Assembly (NCBI GenBank): GCA_902386205.1 | Contig: CABMIH010000088.1 | Coordinates: 1-64,000 of the forward strand | DNA: 64,000 bases | Direction of reading: 5' to 3' | DNA from: an uncultured archaeon | GTDB lineage: Archaea > Halobacteriota > Methanosarcinia > Methanosarcinales > Methanoperedenaceae | Shown here: piece by piece, positions 42,047-51,006 of the stretch | Layout: the number at the start of each line of letters is the position of its first letter | Position numbering within the stretch: the first letter of the stretch is position 1 | Made by a program: the position numbers and the translations under genes | The notes under the pieces: model-generated | Database searches by the model: none | Told to the model about the DNA's origin: nothing | Seen by the model: the letters and a program-made list of their open reading frames with translations, nothing else

Positions 42047-44316
42047 TGTACCTTGGAATAGATTTTGGAACATCGAATTCCGGCATAGCTTTTTTTGATG
42101 ATAAGAGAAAAATGCTTGAAGTAGTTAATCCTGAAATTGACAAGATGCCAGGTGGTCGTGTCTATCCATCAGTTGTTGCCTTTGATAGAGAGGGAAACAT
42201 GATAGCAGCGGGCTGGTATACCCGGAGTTATGGCCAGGCATTCCCGAAGCTTGTTGTTGATCAGGTGAAACGCTGGATTGGTAAACCCTATGTTGATGCA
42301 ATTACAGATCCAAGATTGAGGAATCTGGGATATAATATAATCGAGAATGAGGGGAAAGCTTTAGTGGAAGTTGGAAGAAGAACGTATACCGCCGAAGAGA
42401 TAGTTACGTATATACTTAAACATCTGGTTGAAGAAGCGAGAGCGTATCTAAAAAACAAGGATATCGATATCAGAAAAGAAAAAGTAACAGTAATAGTATC
42501 CCATCCTGCTTATTATCTGCAAAATCAAGTGGAAGCCATAAGAGAATCCATTAATAAAATGAAAGAACAGGTCAATAACATAGAAATAGGGGATGTGAAA
42601 GTAATACCTGAACCAGTGGCTTCAGTATGTGCTGCCATGTATTGGGGGAAACTGAGCAAGAATGACAGATATGTAATTGTAATTGATGAGGGTGCAGGAA
42701 CACTTGACACCATGCTTGTAGATATGCAACAGGTAAATCCTGGAGAGGAGAAGGAAATAGAAGCGAGGGGAATAACTATAGGGGGGCATGCAATGCTTGG
42801 TGGCTCAAATATGGACAATTATATTGTGGAGTGGGTACTGGACGAATTAAGGAAAGATGAGAACATCAACCGCGATGAGATTATGAATATTAACATTCGA
42901 GAATTGAGAATCGAAGCGGAGTCCGCAAAAATAGATATTTCGGAAGGGAGAACAAAAGTTGCCCAGATAAAAGTTCCGGGTTTTGCCAGATATTTTGAAC
43001 TATCTGAAAGTCTATTGGATTCTCTTGTTTCTCCAGTAATTAGGGATTGTAAAAAAACTATTTTAGAATCTTTGGAGGAAATAGAAAAAAATTATAAAAT
43101 CCAGAGAGGAGAAATAACCAAAGTCATACTTGTTGGGGGCCCTACACGGATGAAAAATTTCCGGCGTATGGTAAATGATATCTTTAAAGCAGAAATTGTG
43201 GACATTAATCCCATGGAGTGCGTAGCCGTAGGCGCATCTGTCAGTCCTGATATGCGTTATAAAGTCCCGGCAGATCGCACATATGGATTACTCAAGAAAG
43301 AAGACAAAAGTGAAATGCTCATTGAAGTTGTGCAGAAAGATACGCCCCTTCCGAAAAGTGTTGTATTACCCTGGAAAGTTGAGGCTTTTGAGGGAAAGAT
43401 ACCAATTGAGGTTGCACAGGTACTTGAAAAAGATAATACAGAAATGGTCTGTATGAAGATGGGAAAATATGAGTTTGCAGCATCTCCTTTTGAAAAAACC
43501 TATTTCATCGTCTTTAATCTTGATGAAGAAAGAAAGGTGGAGGTCATAGTGACAAGTTCTAAAAACAGGGCAGAAGACTATAGCCAAGGAATAATCAAGG
43601 AAATACAGAGAGGGGATTTTAGATTAGAATTTATACGCGATATAGTTCCCTGCGTTTTACGGACAACACTCAAAGATACTGACCAAAATCCATTATGGGA
43701 AGTCTTCTTTAAAAATGCCCCAGGATTGTATACAAAACTCAAAGCAACAGATAAAATCGTAAAGGACTGCAATAGGATTATCGAATTCGGTATTGAAGAA
43801 TCTTTATTGAAAAATTTGTTACAGGAAAAGACAGATTTAGAAAACATATTAGATAAAATAATGCAAGATATAAACTCTGGATTGGAGCAGATGCCAAAAG
43901 ATGAAACTGTGAACAAAGAAACGGACAAGGTGATGAAGCAATTGGTAGATAATATAGTGAGAAGCGATGAATTTTTAAAACTGTCAATAAAATTGGATCC
44001 TTTAGAGAGAAGGATAGACGAGTTAAAGGATTATATGGTATATGATAAAAATAAAATAAGAACTTTAATAAATAAGATCTCAGATAAAAAAACTGAAGCT
44101 TCAGTCAAAATGCAAACATTCAAGAAAATCCTACCTGAAAATACTATAAAAGAAATAGAAAACTTGTTGGACGAACTCGATCGGATACAAATATTTCTGG
44201 AAAACAAGAACGAAATTATGGTGAACTCAGTAGATGGAGAAATGTACAGAGAGGGAGAGCGAAAGGAACAAACACTCAAAAGTATTATTGACCAAAGGCT
44301 TGTGCAGGATAAATAA
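42043..44316 (+). CDS. Divergent Hsp70-like protein (first of two)
   Basis: 757 residues, longer than DnaK. The nucleotide-binding domain starts MMYLGIDFGTSNSGIAFFDD, with VIVSHPAYYLQNQVEAIRESI, IPEPVASVCAAMYWG, the second phosphate loop VIVIDEGAGTLDTMLVD (normally DLGGGT) and the adenosine motif VILVGGPTRMKNFRRMV. After ~residue 400 it has no recognisable DnaK substrate domain; the last ~200 residues are charged helices (for example ENTIKEIENLLDELDRIQIF), possibly coiled coil. It is coupled by a 4-nt overlap to the GrpE-like gene and followed 13 nt later by a membrane GrpE-like gene. Confidence 0.88.
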   Translation: MMYLGIDFGTSNSGIAFFDDKRKMLEVVNPEIDKMPGGRVYPSVVAFDREGNMIAAGWYTRSYGQAFPKLVVDQVKRWIGKPYVDAITDPRLRNLGYNIIENEGKALVEVGRRTYTAEEIVTYILKHLVEEARAYLKNKDIDIRKEKVTVIVSHPAYYLQNQVEAIRESINKMKEQVNNIEIGDVKVIPEPVASVCAAMYWGKLSKNDRYVIVIDEGAGTLDTMLVDMQQVNPGEEKEIEARGITIGGHAMLGGSNMDNYIVEWVLDELRKDENINRDEIMNINIRELRIEAESAKIDISEGRTKVAQIKVPGFARYFELSESLLDSLVSPVIRDCKKTILESLEEIEKNYKIQRGEITKVILVGGPTRMKNFRRMVNDIFKAEIVDINPMECVAVGASVSPDMRYKVPADRTYGLLKKEDKSEMLIEVVQKDTPLPKSVVLPWKVEAFEGKIPIEVAQVLEKDNTEMVCMKMGKYEFAASPFEKTYFIVFNLDEERKVEVIVTSSKNRAEDYSQGIIKEIQRGDFRLEFIRDIVPCVLRTTLKDTDQNPLWEVFFKNAPGLYTKLKATDKIVKDCNRIIEFGIEESLLKNLLQEKTDLENILDKIMQDINSGLEQMPKDETVNKETDKVMKQLVDNIVRSDEFLKLSIKLDPLERRIDELKDYMVYDKNKIRTLINKISDKKTEASVKMQTFKKILPENTIKEIENLLDELDRIQIFLENKNEIMVNSVDGEMYREGERKEQTLKSIIDQRLVQDK

Positions 44317-44329
44317 ATGGAGGAAGAGT

Positions 44330-45238
44330 ATGAAAAAAGATGATAAAAATAATATTTTTAGGAAAAACCTTCAGGAATATATCAGGTTTCCGGGTATACT
44401 TATAACCGGAATTTTCTTGTTTTTTTACTCGGTCTTACGCTTTAATCACTGGGCTTTGATAGATATTATGTTCCTATCTGGAATAGGAATTGTTATTATC
44501 CTCCTCGGGATAATCATGTATTATCATTCTCCGGCAGCATCAATGACTGCGGCCGGAATAGGATTATCGGGCATAGCTTTAGGAATTTTTTATCTTTACG
44601 ACCGTAAAGTAACTGATATTATAGCAATTTCATACTCCTTTGGTGTAATCATGCTTTTATTGAGTGTTATAAGTGTAACTAAAAATAAAACTTCAGCAAT
44701 AATAACAAAGACTTACAATTTACCTATGCAAAATCCAGGCATTCTGAAAATGGATACAGTCGAGGACAGATATACAAAAACAGTTTCTTCTGGATTACAG
44801 AATTTACAGGATATTATAATTGGCTATAGGGATGTTATAGCAGAAGAAAAATCAAAAATCAAAGCTTCCGTGGAAAAGCAATTACTGGACATTTTAGAGT
44901 TAAATGATGGTTTTGAAAGTTATATCAACAAATATAAAGACCAGGAGCAGAAACCAGAAGGTTTTATCCAGATTAAGAAAATGTATGATTTCGTGCAGGA
45001 GACATTAGACAACGAAAATGTCCATCCAATAGAAGTCCAGATAGGTGAAAGTATCGATGAAAAAAGACATGAGGTCATCAAAGTAACCAACGAACCTCCA
45101 GCAGATCTTTCTGGAAAACCAAGCATAGTACAGGTTAGACGAAAAGGGTTTTTCATAAATTCGCCCGTTCCCGGGAAAGTTCTGAGACGTACCAGGGTCG
45201 AAGTTGAATGGAAATCGGATAATTATTATAAAAAATGA
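44330..45238 (+). CDS. Membrane protein with C-terminal GrpE-like domain
   Basis: 302 residues from ATG 44330, with GGAGGAAGAG just before it; the frame from 44234 overlaps the Hsp70 gene and is rejected. Four hydrophobic helices occupy about residues 20-116. The remaining cytoplasmic part resembles GrpE: LLDILELNDGFESYINKYK, YDFVQETLDNENVHPIEVQIGE, EKRHEVIKVTNEPPAD, IVQVRRKGFFINSPVPGK and VLRRTRVEVEW. The HEVIK and RRxxVxV stations are shared with the soluble GrpE-like protein at 41552. A membrane-tethered GrpE domain would recruit an Hsp70 to the membrane; I know of no described example in archaea. Confidence 0.75.
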   Translation: MKKDDKNNIFRKNLQEYIRFPGILITGIFLFFYSVLRFNHWALIDIMFLSGIGIVIILLGIIMYYHSPAASMTAAGIGLSGIALGIFYLYDRKVTDIIAISYSFGVIMLLLSVISVTKNKTSAIITKTYNLPMQNPGILKMDTVEDRYTKTVSSGLQNLQDIIIGYRDVIAEEKSKIKASVEKQLLDILELNDGFESYINKYKDQEQKPEGFIQIKKMYDFVQETLDNENVHPIEVQIGESIDEKRHEVIKVTNEPPADLSGKPSIVQVRRKGFFINSPVPGKVLRRTRVEVEWKSDNYYKK

Positions 45239-45241
45239 TCA

Positions 45242-45307
45242 TATGAGGATGCTGAAGAGATACCTCTTGAAAGGAAAAAGTTTGAAGAAATAATATTTAA
45301 CATTTGA
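45242..45307 (+). pseudogene. Short Hsp70-gene relic
   Basis: The frame reads YEDAEEIPLERKKFEEIIFNI and then TGA. It matches EDVEDIPLERKKLEEIISPI of the Hsp70 gene at 46499-46561, and the nucleotide sequence agrees at most positions. It has no start and no flanking similarity. This is a scrap left from a duplication or rearrangement of hsp70 sequence. The rest of the 269-nt gap holds the promoter of the second Hsp70 gene. Confidence 0.75.
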
Positions 45308-45433
45308 ACAATGTAATAAAAGTAGTATAAGAAAAGTCCAAAGCAAAAATAAAATGATGCCTGGGGGGATTCGGTGTCCCGAGTTGCTGAGGGTTTAGTA
45401 AGATATATGTAGTTATACATTATCGATTGTAAA

Positions 45434-45490
45434 GCGAAACTTATTTATACCATAAACATATTAGATTAGAATCTGTTGATGACATCAACA
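45434..45490 (+). promoter_or_regulatory. Promoter and operator-like palindrome of the second Hsp70 gene
   Basis: A TATA-like box cttatttatacc (about 45440-45451) is followed about 25 bases later by a perfect inverted repeat, TGTTGATG-A-CATCAACA, at 45474-45490. AGGAGGT and ATG 45508 follow. The palindrome covers the expected transcription start, so a repressor bound there should block initiation. Confidence 0.6.
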
Positions 45491-45507
45491 AATAGGAGGT
45501 TTAAACT

Positions 45508-47643
45508 ATGACGGGAATCGATTTGGGTACATCCCAATCCGCCGGATGCTATCCTTATGGCAGAGATGAAAAAAATAATACCAGATATAAACAAGTTGAG
45601 AATGAATTGGCAGGTACAATAACGGAAGTGACAAATGAAAAATCACATCCTTCTTTTGTTCAATATGACAGGAATGCGAAAGCCATTAACACAGGAATCC
45701 GGGGTAAGCATCTTGCCAGTAGTTTCCCAAAATCAACAATATACGACAGTAAACGACTTATTGGAAGGCGATTTGATGATCCGGAAGTGCAAAAGTTCAA
45801 GAAAATACTGGATGAAAGAGGCCATTATGAGATATGTGCAGACAAAAAAGGAGAAGTTGCAATAAAAATTGGAGACAAAGAGATATCACCTAAAGAAGTA
45901 GCCTCTGAAATTATTGTAGAAATATTAAAGGATGCATTTCAGCAGAAATGCGACTTGATAGAAAATCTGGTCATTTCTGTGCCTGCATACTTCACTGAAA
46001 TTCAGAAATCGAGAACAAAAGAAGCTGCAATTCTGGCTATCGAGAAATTGCAGAACACAGAAAATGCCGGACGCATTAAGATGGATGTTAGAGGTAAAAC
46101 TGCGGAAAGTGTGAAAGGCATAGAACTTATTTCCGAGCCATCTGCAGCGTTAATAACTTACATGGCCAGGACCGGGCTGAATGAAGTAACAAATGATAAA
46201 TACATTCTTGTTTTTGATCTTGGCGCAGGCACGCTTGATATTTCCATCGGAACAGCTATTAAAATAAAAAAACCGAGGGGGGGAGAAGAATATATTTTGA
46301 ATGTTACAACTACTCATGGCGATACAGCTCTTGGCGGCAGGGATATGGATCAAAGGATAATAGAGTGGGTTAAACCTGAACTTCAAAGAAAAAATATCCC
46401 AATTGACAATAAAATAATGTTAGATTTAATGGATAAGGTGGAAAAAGCAAAGATAACGCTTTCTTTCAAAGAGAAAGCAGTTATCAGGCTTCTTGATGAG
46501 GATGTTGAGGATATACCTCTGGAAAGGAAAAAATTGGAAGAGATAATTTCTCCGATATTGAACCGGTGCAGAGAGGTAATTAGAGAAGCAATGGAGAAAG
46601 CAAAGATAAAAAAAGATGATGTTGCTGAGGTTGTTATGGTCGGCGGCCCAACATTCATGCCATCTGTCCGAAGAGTTGTTGAGGAAGAACTGGGAACAAA
46701 AATACGTGACGTTGCAGGATGGAATCCGATGCTATGTGTTGCAGAAGGTGCAGCAAGACATGGAAAAGGAGAAGGAATTGTTGAGGAGCCGATACCTTTC
46801 GACTATTATGTTGCTCCGGCGATATTTGATCTTGAGGACAAATGCAACAATGTTGGCACTAAAATAGCTTCTGTAGGAGACCCTGCAAATGTTGATCGCG
46901 ATGCCGAGATCTTTGTACCTCTGTATATAAATAATCAATCAGTGATTGAATCAGGAGCTAATTTTGAAATTGTTAAACTTCGCATGGTAAGACACATGGG
47001 TGGAAATTTTACATGCATACAAGAGATTTCGCTGTCAGTGGCAGCCTTGTTTGTTGATCGTCAGGACGAACACTGCAAAATCAAAAAAATAAGATATTCC
47101 GGCAAAAATGTGAATGGTGAATTTCTTTTCAGGTATGAAAAAATAAAAATCAATTTTAGAATAAACAATGAAGGTCTCATGATGAAACCTGGCTTTATTC
47201 AAACCAGGAACGGAAATAGTATAGGATACCCTGATCTTCCCGTAGAAGATAAAGGTCATCTCGAACTCATGGACTGGCCAACATTTTTTGATAGGAATTG
47301 GGATAAATTGGCAAGAGAATTTCTCTCATATATAGATAATAATCCGTATGTAAAATGTCCTCATTGCAATACAAAGAATAAAATGGAAGCCAAATATTGC
47401 GTTAATTGCAATAATCCAATTATTAGTGCCGGTGACCTGCCTCTGGATTTTTTAAAACTCATGGGAAAAGAAAGAATTGAACAGGCAAACAGGCTAAATC
47501 GTAACGCCAGAACTAAAGATTTGATTGAACAACTGGAGAAAGCAATTATTGAAGCAAATACGGACACTCCTACAAAGAAGGCAAAACTCGTAGGTGCTAT
47601 TATTGCTCTGGAAAAAGACCTGGAAATCAATAGCAATAGATGA
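45508..47643 (+). CDS. Hsp70-like protein with C-terminal zinc ribbon (second of two)
   Basis: 711 residues. The nucleotide-binding domain begins MTGIDLGTSQSAGCYPYG and includes LVISVPAYFTEIQKSRTKEAA, ISEPSAALITYMAR, the phosphate-2 motif ILVFDLGAGTLDISIG, GDTALGGRDMDQRIIEWV and VVMVGGPTFMPSVRRVVEEE. Identity to DnaK is clearer than in the first Hsp70. The substrate region from ~residue 420 is not typical, and Cys617, Cys620, Cys631 and Cys634 (CPHC ... CVNC) form a zinc ribbon, followed by a helical tail. AGGAGGT precedes the start. The J-like membrane gene begins 18 nt downstream. Confidence 0.9.
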   Translation: MTGIDLGTSQSAGCYPYGRDEKNNTRYKQVENELAGTITEVTNEKSHPSFVQYDRNAKAINTGIRGKHLASSFPKSTIYDSKRLIGRRFDDPEVQKFKKILDERGHYEICADKKGEVAIKIGDKEISPKEVASEIIVEILKDAFQQKCDLIENLVISVPAYFTEIQKSRTKEAAILAIEKLQNTENAGRIKMDVRGKTAESVKGIELISEPSAALITYMARTGLNEVTNDKYILVFDLGAGTLDISIGTAIKIKKPRGGEEYILNVTTTHGDTALGGRDMDQRIIEWVKPELQRKNIPIDNKIMLDLMDKVEKAKITLSFKEKAVIRLLDEDVEDIPLERKKLEEIISPILNRCREVIREAMEKAKIKKDDVAEVVMVGGPTFMPSVRRVVEEELGTKIRDVAGWNPMLCVAEGAARHGKGEGIVEEPIPFDYYVAPAIFDLEDKCNNVGTKIASVGDPANVDRDAEIFVPLYINNQSVIESGANFEIVKLRMVRHMGGNFTCIQEISLSVAALFVDRQDEHCKIKKIRYSGKNVNGEFLFRYEKIKINFRINNEGLMMKPGFIQTRNGNSIGYPDLPVEDKGHLELMDWPTFFDRNWDKLAREFLSYIDNNPYVKCPHCNTKNKMEAKYCVNCNNPIISAGDLPLDFLKLMGKERIEQANRLNRNARTKDLIEQLEKAIIEANTDTPTKKAKLVGAIIALEKDLEINSNR

Positions 47644-47661
47644 GTTAAGGGGAAGACCAAA

Positions 47662-48741
47662 ATGTTGCCGATATTCCTTAAACTTTTTGATGAGGAACTA
47701 ATATTTGATGGTGACAAAGTTAGTGATGAAAAAGTTATTCCACTATACAAAATTTTTGATTTTCAGACATCTTTATATTTTTGTGTTTTGAGTGGAACAG
47801 ACAGAGCAAGAAATTGGTATCTTCTTAATAATAGCAATGATATAAAAGAGGATGACACATTTGATGAACTAAAGTTCATATATTCCAATAAGGGAAGCTT
47901 CGATGTATATTCATCAAATGGAGATCTAAAGCCGATTAATGATATAAAAAAATATTTCACTGAATTAGATGACAAAGTCAAAGATTGCGAGATACTTGGA
48001 ATAAAAAAAGATTGTGCAAATGAAGAAATAATTCTAAAGGCATGGGGGGCACAGAGACGAATCTTTTCCTATGAGAGGGATTTGCATTATATATTTAATA
48101 ATGCCAGAGATAGGCTATTAAGAGAAACCAAGAATCTTGGATTTGTGGAAATTTCGACTGATTTGTCAATAGATGTCTATTTTGATGAGGATTTCATAGA
48201 AACCATACCGTATAATATTAATTCCCAGCCAATCCGCTCCAAAGGAGGGGAACATCAAATAGTACTGAAAAAGGACTCCCATGAAATTGGTTCTGCTACA
48301 GTTTATATTAATCCTGGAAGTAAAGAAAAAGTAAATATACCTATATCGATTAGAACAAATAGTAGAACCGAGCTTGAAAAGAAAGTTCAAAATCTGAAAA
48401 ATGAGAACCAGAATCTGAAGAATGAGAACAATAAGTTCAGACGGCAAGTTGAAAATATCATAAATGGGGATCAAATTCCTGCGCCCTCCAAAATAACTTT
48501 ATCTTTATTGGTGCTTCTTGCCATCATGTCTGCAATAGACATTATATCCCCTTTCCCTTTGTTATTTATATTATACATCATAAGTTTCATCGGTGTCTTT
48601 TATAAGAGACGAAAAATGGGATCTGGATTGGCTATGTTGTCAGGATTTCTCTCCCTTCCGGGTGGTACTTTCATATTCCTATTGGGCTGTCTTTTGATGT
48701 TTTTAGGGTGGAAAGAATATTCAGTACTCAAAACTTCTTAG
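47662..48741 (+). CDS. Membrane protein with degenerate J-like domain
   Basis: 359 residues. Around residues 108-155 the sequence DCEILGIKKDCANEEIILKAW, then RRIFSYERD and FNNARDRLL, lines up with helices I-IV of a J-domain (YEILGIxxxAxxxEIKKAY...). The catalytic HPD tripeptide is missing, its place being occupied by FSYERD. A β-rich segment (TDLSIDVYFDEDFIETIPY) that could be PEGA-like follows, then a coiled coil with the repeat KNENQNLKNENN, then C-terminal hydrophobic helices. It stands directly after the second Hsp70 gene. It probably docks or regulates Hsp70 at the membrane, without stimulating ATPase in the standard way (inference). Confidence 0.55.
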   Translation: MLPIFLKLFDEELIFDGDKVSDEKVIPLYKIFDFQTSLYFCVLSGTDRARNWYLLNNSNDIKEDDTFDELKFIYSNKGSFDVYSSNGDLKPINDIKKYFTELDDKVKDCEILGIKKDCANEEIILKAWGAQRRIFSYERDLHYIFNNARDRLLRETKNLGFVEISTDLSIDVYFDEDFIETIPYNINSQPIRSKGGEHQIVLKKDSHEIGSATVYINPGSKEKVNIPISIRTNSRTELEKKVQNLKNENQNLKNENNKFRRQVENIINGDQIPAPSKITLSLLVLLAIMSAIDIISPFPLLFILYIISFIGVFYKRRKMGSGLAMLSGFLSLPGGTFIFLLGCLLMFLGWKEYSVLKTS

Positions 48742-48747
48742 GAGTTT

Positions 48748-50520
48748 ATGGATATGTTATTAAAAATTGTTATTCACAAAAACATATCATTTTTAATTTT
48801 TTTGATTATAATTTCAATTTTTTCGCTTATTCCCGCAAATGGTGCAACCGGAGACATATTAATAAACAATGAAAATAAGATTTTAGATATCGGGATACCA
48901 TGGACATTGCAAGAGGGTTATGAGGTTACAATTACTGATCTGGACCAGTTAAGAGTAATTATTTCCCTCTCAAAAAATGGGAAAGAGATACATCGTAAGG
49001 GTGAATATAAAACCTATACCTATGAATACAGAAATCCGGCCAATGTAAGCCAGTTGATTCTTCGTTTTCGTATCGTTGACGTTAATGATAATAAAATTCA
49101 ACTTGGAAATATATATCAATATTCTGATGGAAGTATTTTATCCGATATCCCTGCATCGATACCTGCGATCATAGACTCGCCCGCGCCTACTCCTGCTCCA
49201 ATAGCCACAAATACTATTACCCTTCGACAGTGGGCAGTCAATGCAATTGCAAGCAGCGAGTACACCTCAACCTCCTGGTCGGCAAAGCAGGCAACAGGTG
49301 CACCGGATACACTCAGTTATGGCGACATTCGAACAGCATGGGCAACTTTGAACGAAGACGAATCAATCCAATGGATAGAGCTGGATTACTCGGCGCCGGT
49401 CTATGCAACTGATGTCAATGTGCGCGAAACTTTTAACCCTGGAGCACTTATCAGGATCGAGCTTAAGGATAGCACTGGAGTATATCATACTGTGTGGAGA
49501 GGAACCGATCCAAATATTGGAAGTAAAAAAATAAGCTGGTCAAATATATCCTTTGAACAAACAATTTATCCCACGAGCACGATAAAGTTGTATATTGATA
49601 CAAATCTCATTCCTGGCTGGCAAGAAATCGATGCAGTGGAATTGGTCGGTATCTCAGCAGGCACAACGCCGGAACCTACAATCGCCACGATATCACCTTC
49701 TATCCGGGCGAACCAATTTTCAGATGATTTTAGCGGTTCGAAGCTCAGCCCTGGATGGACCGTGATCAACAATAACGATGATTCCGACGTCTTCCTGACA
49801 GGAACCGGATACCTGCAGATGAAAGCTTCACCTAAGAACGGCGGCTCAGATTATTCCAACCGTTCTAACTACAATGCCTTAAGAATATTACAGCCCGTAA
49901 GCGGCGACTGGATCATTGAGACAAGAATGGATTTTTCCCCTACTGATAATTATCAGGGTGCTGGAATAATGATATGTTTTGAGGATATTCCAGAATCTAA
50001 CACCTGCAACAGAATTGCAGAAAGGGCGTTTTATCCTAATGAAGGAGGATCAGTCATTAAGTCCGTCGGTAATTATAAGGCTTATACAAATAGTGTTAGT
50101 TACTTCAGGGTCATGAAGGAAGGAACAAGTTACATGGGCTGGTATAGTTCGGATGGGGTGAATTGGATCTTAAATGGTAAAAGCACCAAGAGCCGAACTG
50201 TAAAATATGCGGGTCTTTTCACAGTACGACAACCCTGGGACGGTAATACAGATGTCTATTCAGTCGCTGATTATGACTACTTTAATATCACGGAATTAAG
50301 TCCAAATCAAAAGCCTGCTGTTACACCAATGGTGGCAGTTACCACAGGACCCTCCCCAACTTTACAACCTACAAAAACAGCGATAAAATCCATAGAAACA
50401 GGAACTCCATATCCTGCTCCCCCACATCCCGAACCTGAAGGGGGATCTCCTGTCCGTATTTTGGCCTTAATGCCGATGGCTTTTTTATTGGTCCAATATA
50501 TAAAAAAGTTTAATAAATAA
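48748..50520 (+). CDS. Large surface protein with adhesin-like β-domains
   Basis: 590 residues. A signal peptide (ISFLIFLIIISIFSLIPANGA) precedes an S-layer-like small domain (ILDIGIPWTLQEGYEVTITDLD). Next comes a Pro/Ala linker, then a discoidin-like domain (QWAVNAIASSEYTSTSWSAK, IQWIELDYSAPVYATDV). A second linker leads to a concanavalin/DUF1349-like domain (FSDDFSGSKLSPGWTVINN, GDWIIETRMDF, YMGWYSSDGVNWI). A Pro/Thr stalk ends in a C-terminal hydrophobic helix with a Lys/Asn tail. The layout fits a membrane-anchored extracellular glycan-binding protein. Its gene lies 6 nt after the J-like gene, so it is in the same operon. Confidence 0.75.
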   Translation: MDMLLKIVIHKNISFLIFLIIISIFSLIPANGATGDILINNENKILDIGIPWTLQEGYEVTITDLDQLRVIISLSKNGKEIHRKGEYKTYTYEYRNPANVSQLILRFRIVDVNDNKIQLGNIYQYSDGSILSDIPASIPAIIDSPAPTPAPIATNTITLRQWAVNAIASSEYTSTSWSAKQATGAPDTLSYGDIRTAWATLNEDESIQWIELDYSAPVYATDVNVRETFNPGALIRIELKDSTGVYHTVWRGTDPNIGSKKISWSNISFEQTIYPTSTIKLYIDTNLIPGWQEIDAVELVGISAGTTPEPTIATISPSIRANQFSDDFSGSKLSPGWTVINNNDDSDVFLTGTGYLQMKASPKNGGSDYSNRSNYNALRILQPVSGDWIIETRMDFSPTDNYQGAGIMICFEDIPESNTCNRIAERAFYPNEGGSVIKSVGNYKAYTNSVSYFRVMKEGTSYMGWYSSDGVNWILNGKSTKSRTVKYAGLFTVRQPWDGNTDVYSVADYDYFNITELSPNQKPAVTPMVAVTTGPSPTLQPTKTAIKSIETGTPYPAPPHPEPEGGSPVRILALMPMAFLLVQYIKKFNK

Positions 50521-50579
50521 CAAGAAAATCTGTTCATCACATAGATAAATTTATTAGATAATATGTTAATTAAACTAAT

Positions 50580-51002
50580 ATGCAACAAATCCTGTCAAAA
50601 GATAACATGGGAATGACTGACGTGGAAGAGAGATTGGCAGCTATACAATTATTAGTTGATGAAATTAATGAGACAACAAACAGGAACTTAAAAAAAATAA
50701 ATGAGCAAATCAATGAGATAGTTTATAAATTAAAAATTGAGTCAACAAAAATTAAATCCAAAGGTTTTGAACCAGGCCTCTTACTTGAATTTCCCGATCA
50801 CCTGAGACTAACAGTCCGAGTACTTTTAGATCTTGGCATGGCCACAGCAGAAGAAGTAAGCAAAAAAACCGGTCGCTCCCGTTCCATGGAGAGTTCATAT
50901 TTGAATCAACTCACAACTATGGGCTATGTACAAAAAGATAGAAAAGGCCAGCTTGTATATTATAAGATTAAGTTTGATACTGAAAAAATAAAAGGAGAAT
51001 AA
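50580..51002 (+). CDS. Winged-helix transcriptional regulator
   Basis: 140 residues. An N-terminal helical, coiled-coil-prone region (ERLAAIQLLVDEINETTNRNLKKINEQINEIVYKL) is followed by a winged HTH: FPDHLRLTVRVLLDLGMATAEEVSKKTGRSRSMESSYLNQLTTMGYVQKDRKGQLVYYKIK. This resembles TrmB/MarR-type archaeal regulators. It lies 4 nt before the ParA-like gene and is a candidate regulator of the block's palindromic sites. No ligand-binding domain is visible. Confidence 0.75.
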   Translation: MQQILSKDNMGMTDVEERLAAIQLLVDEINETTNRNLKKINEQINEIVYKLKIESTKIKSKGFEPGLLLEFPDHLRLTVRVLLDLGMATAEEVSKKTGRSRSMESSYLNQLTTMGYVQKDRKGQLVYYKIKFDTEKIKGE

Positions 51003-51006
51003 AAAG

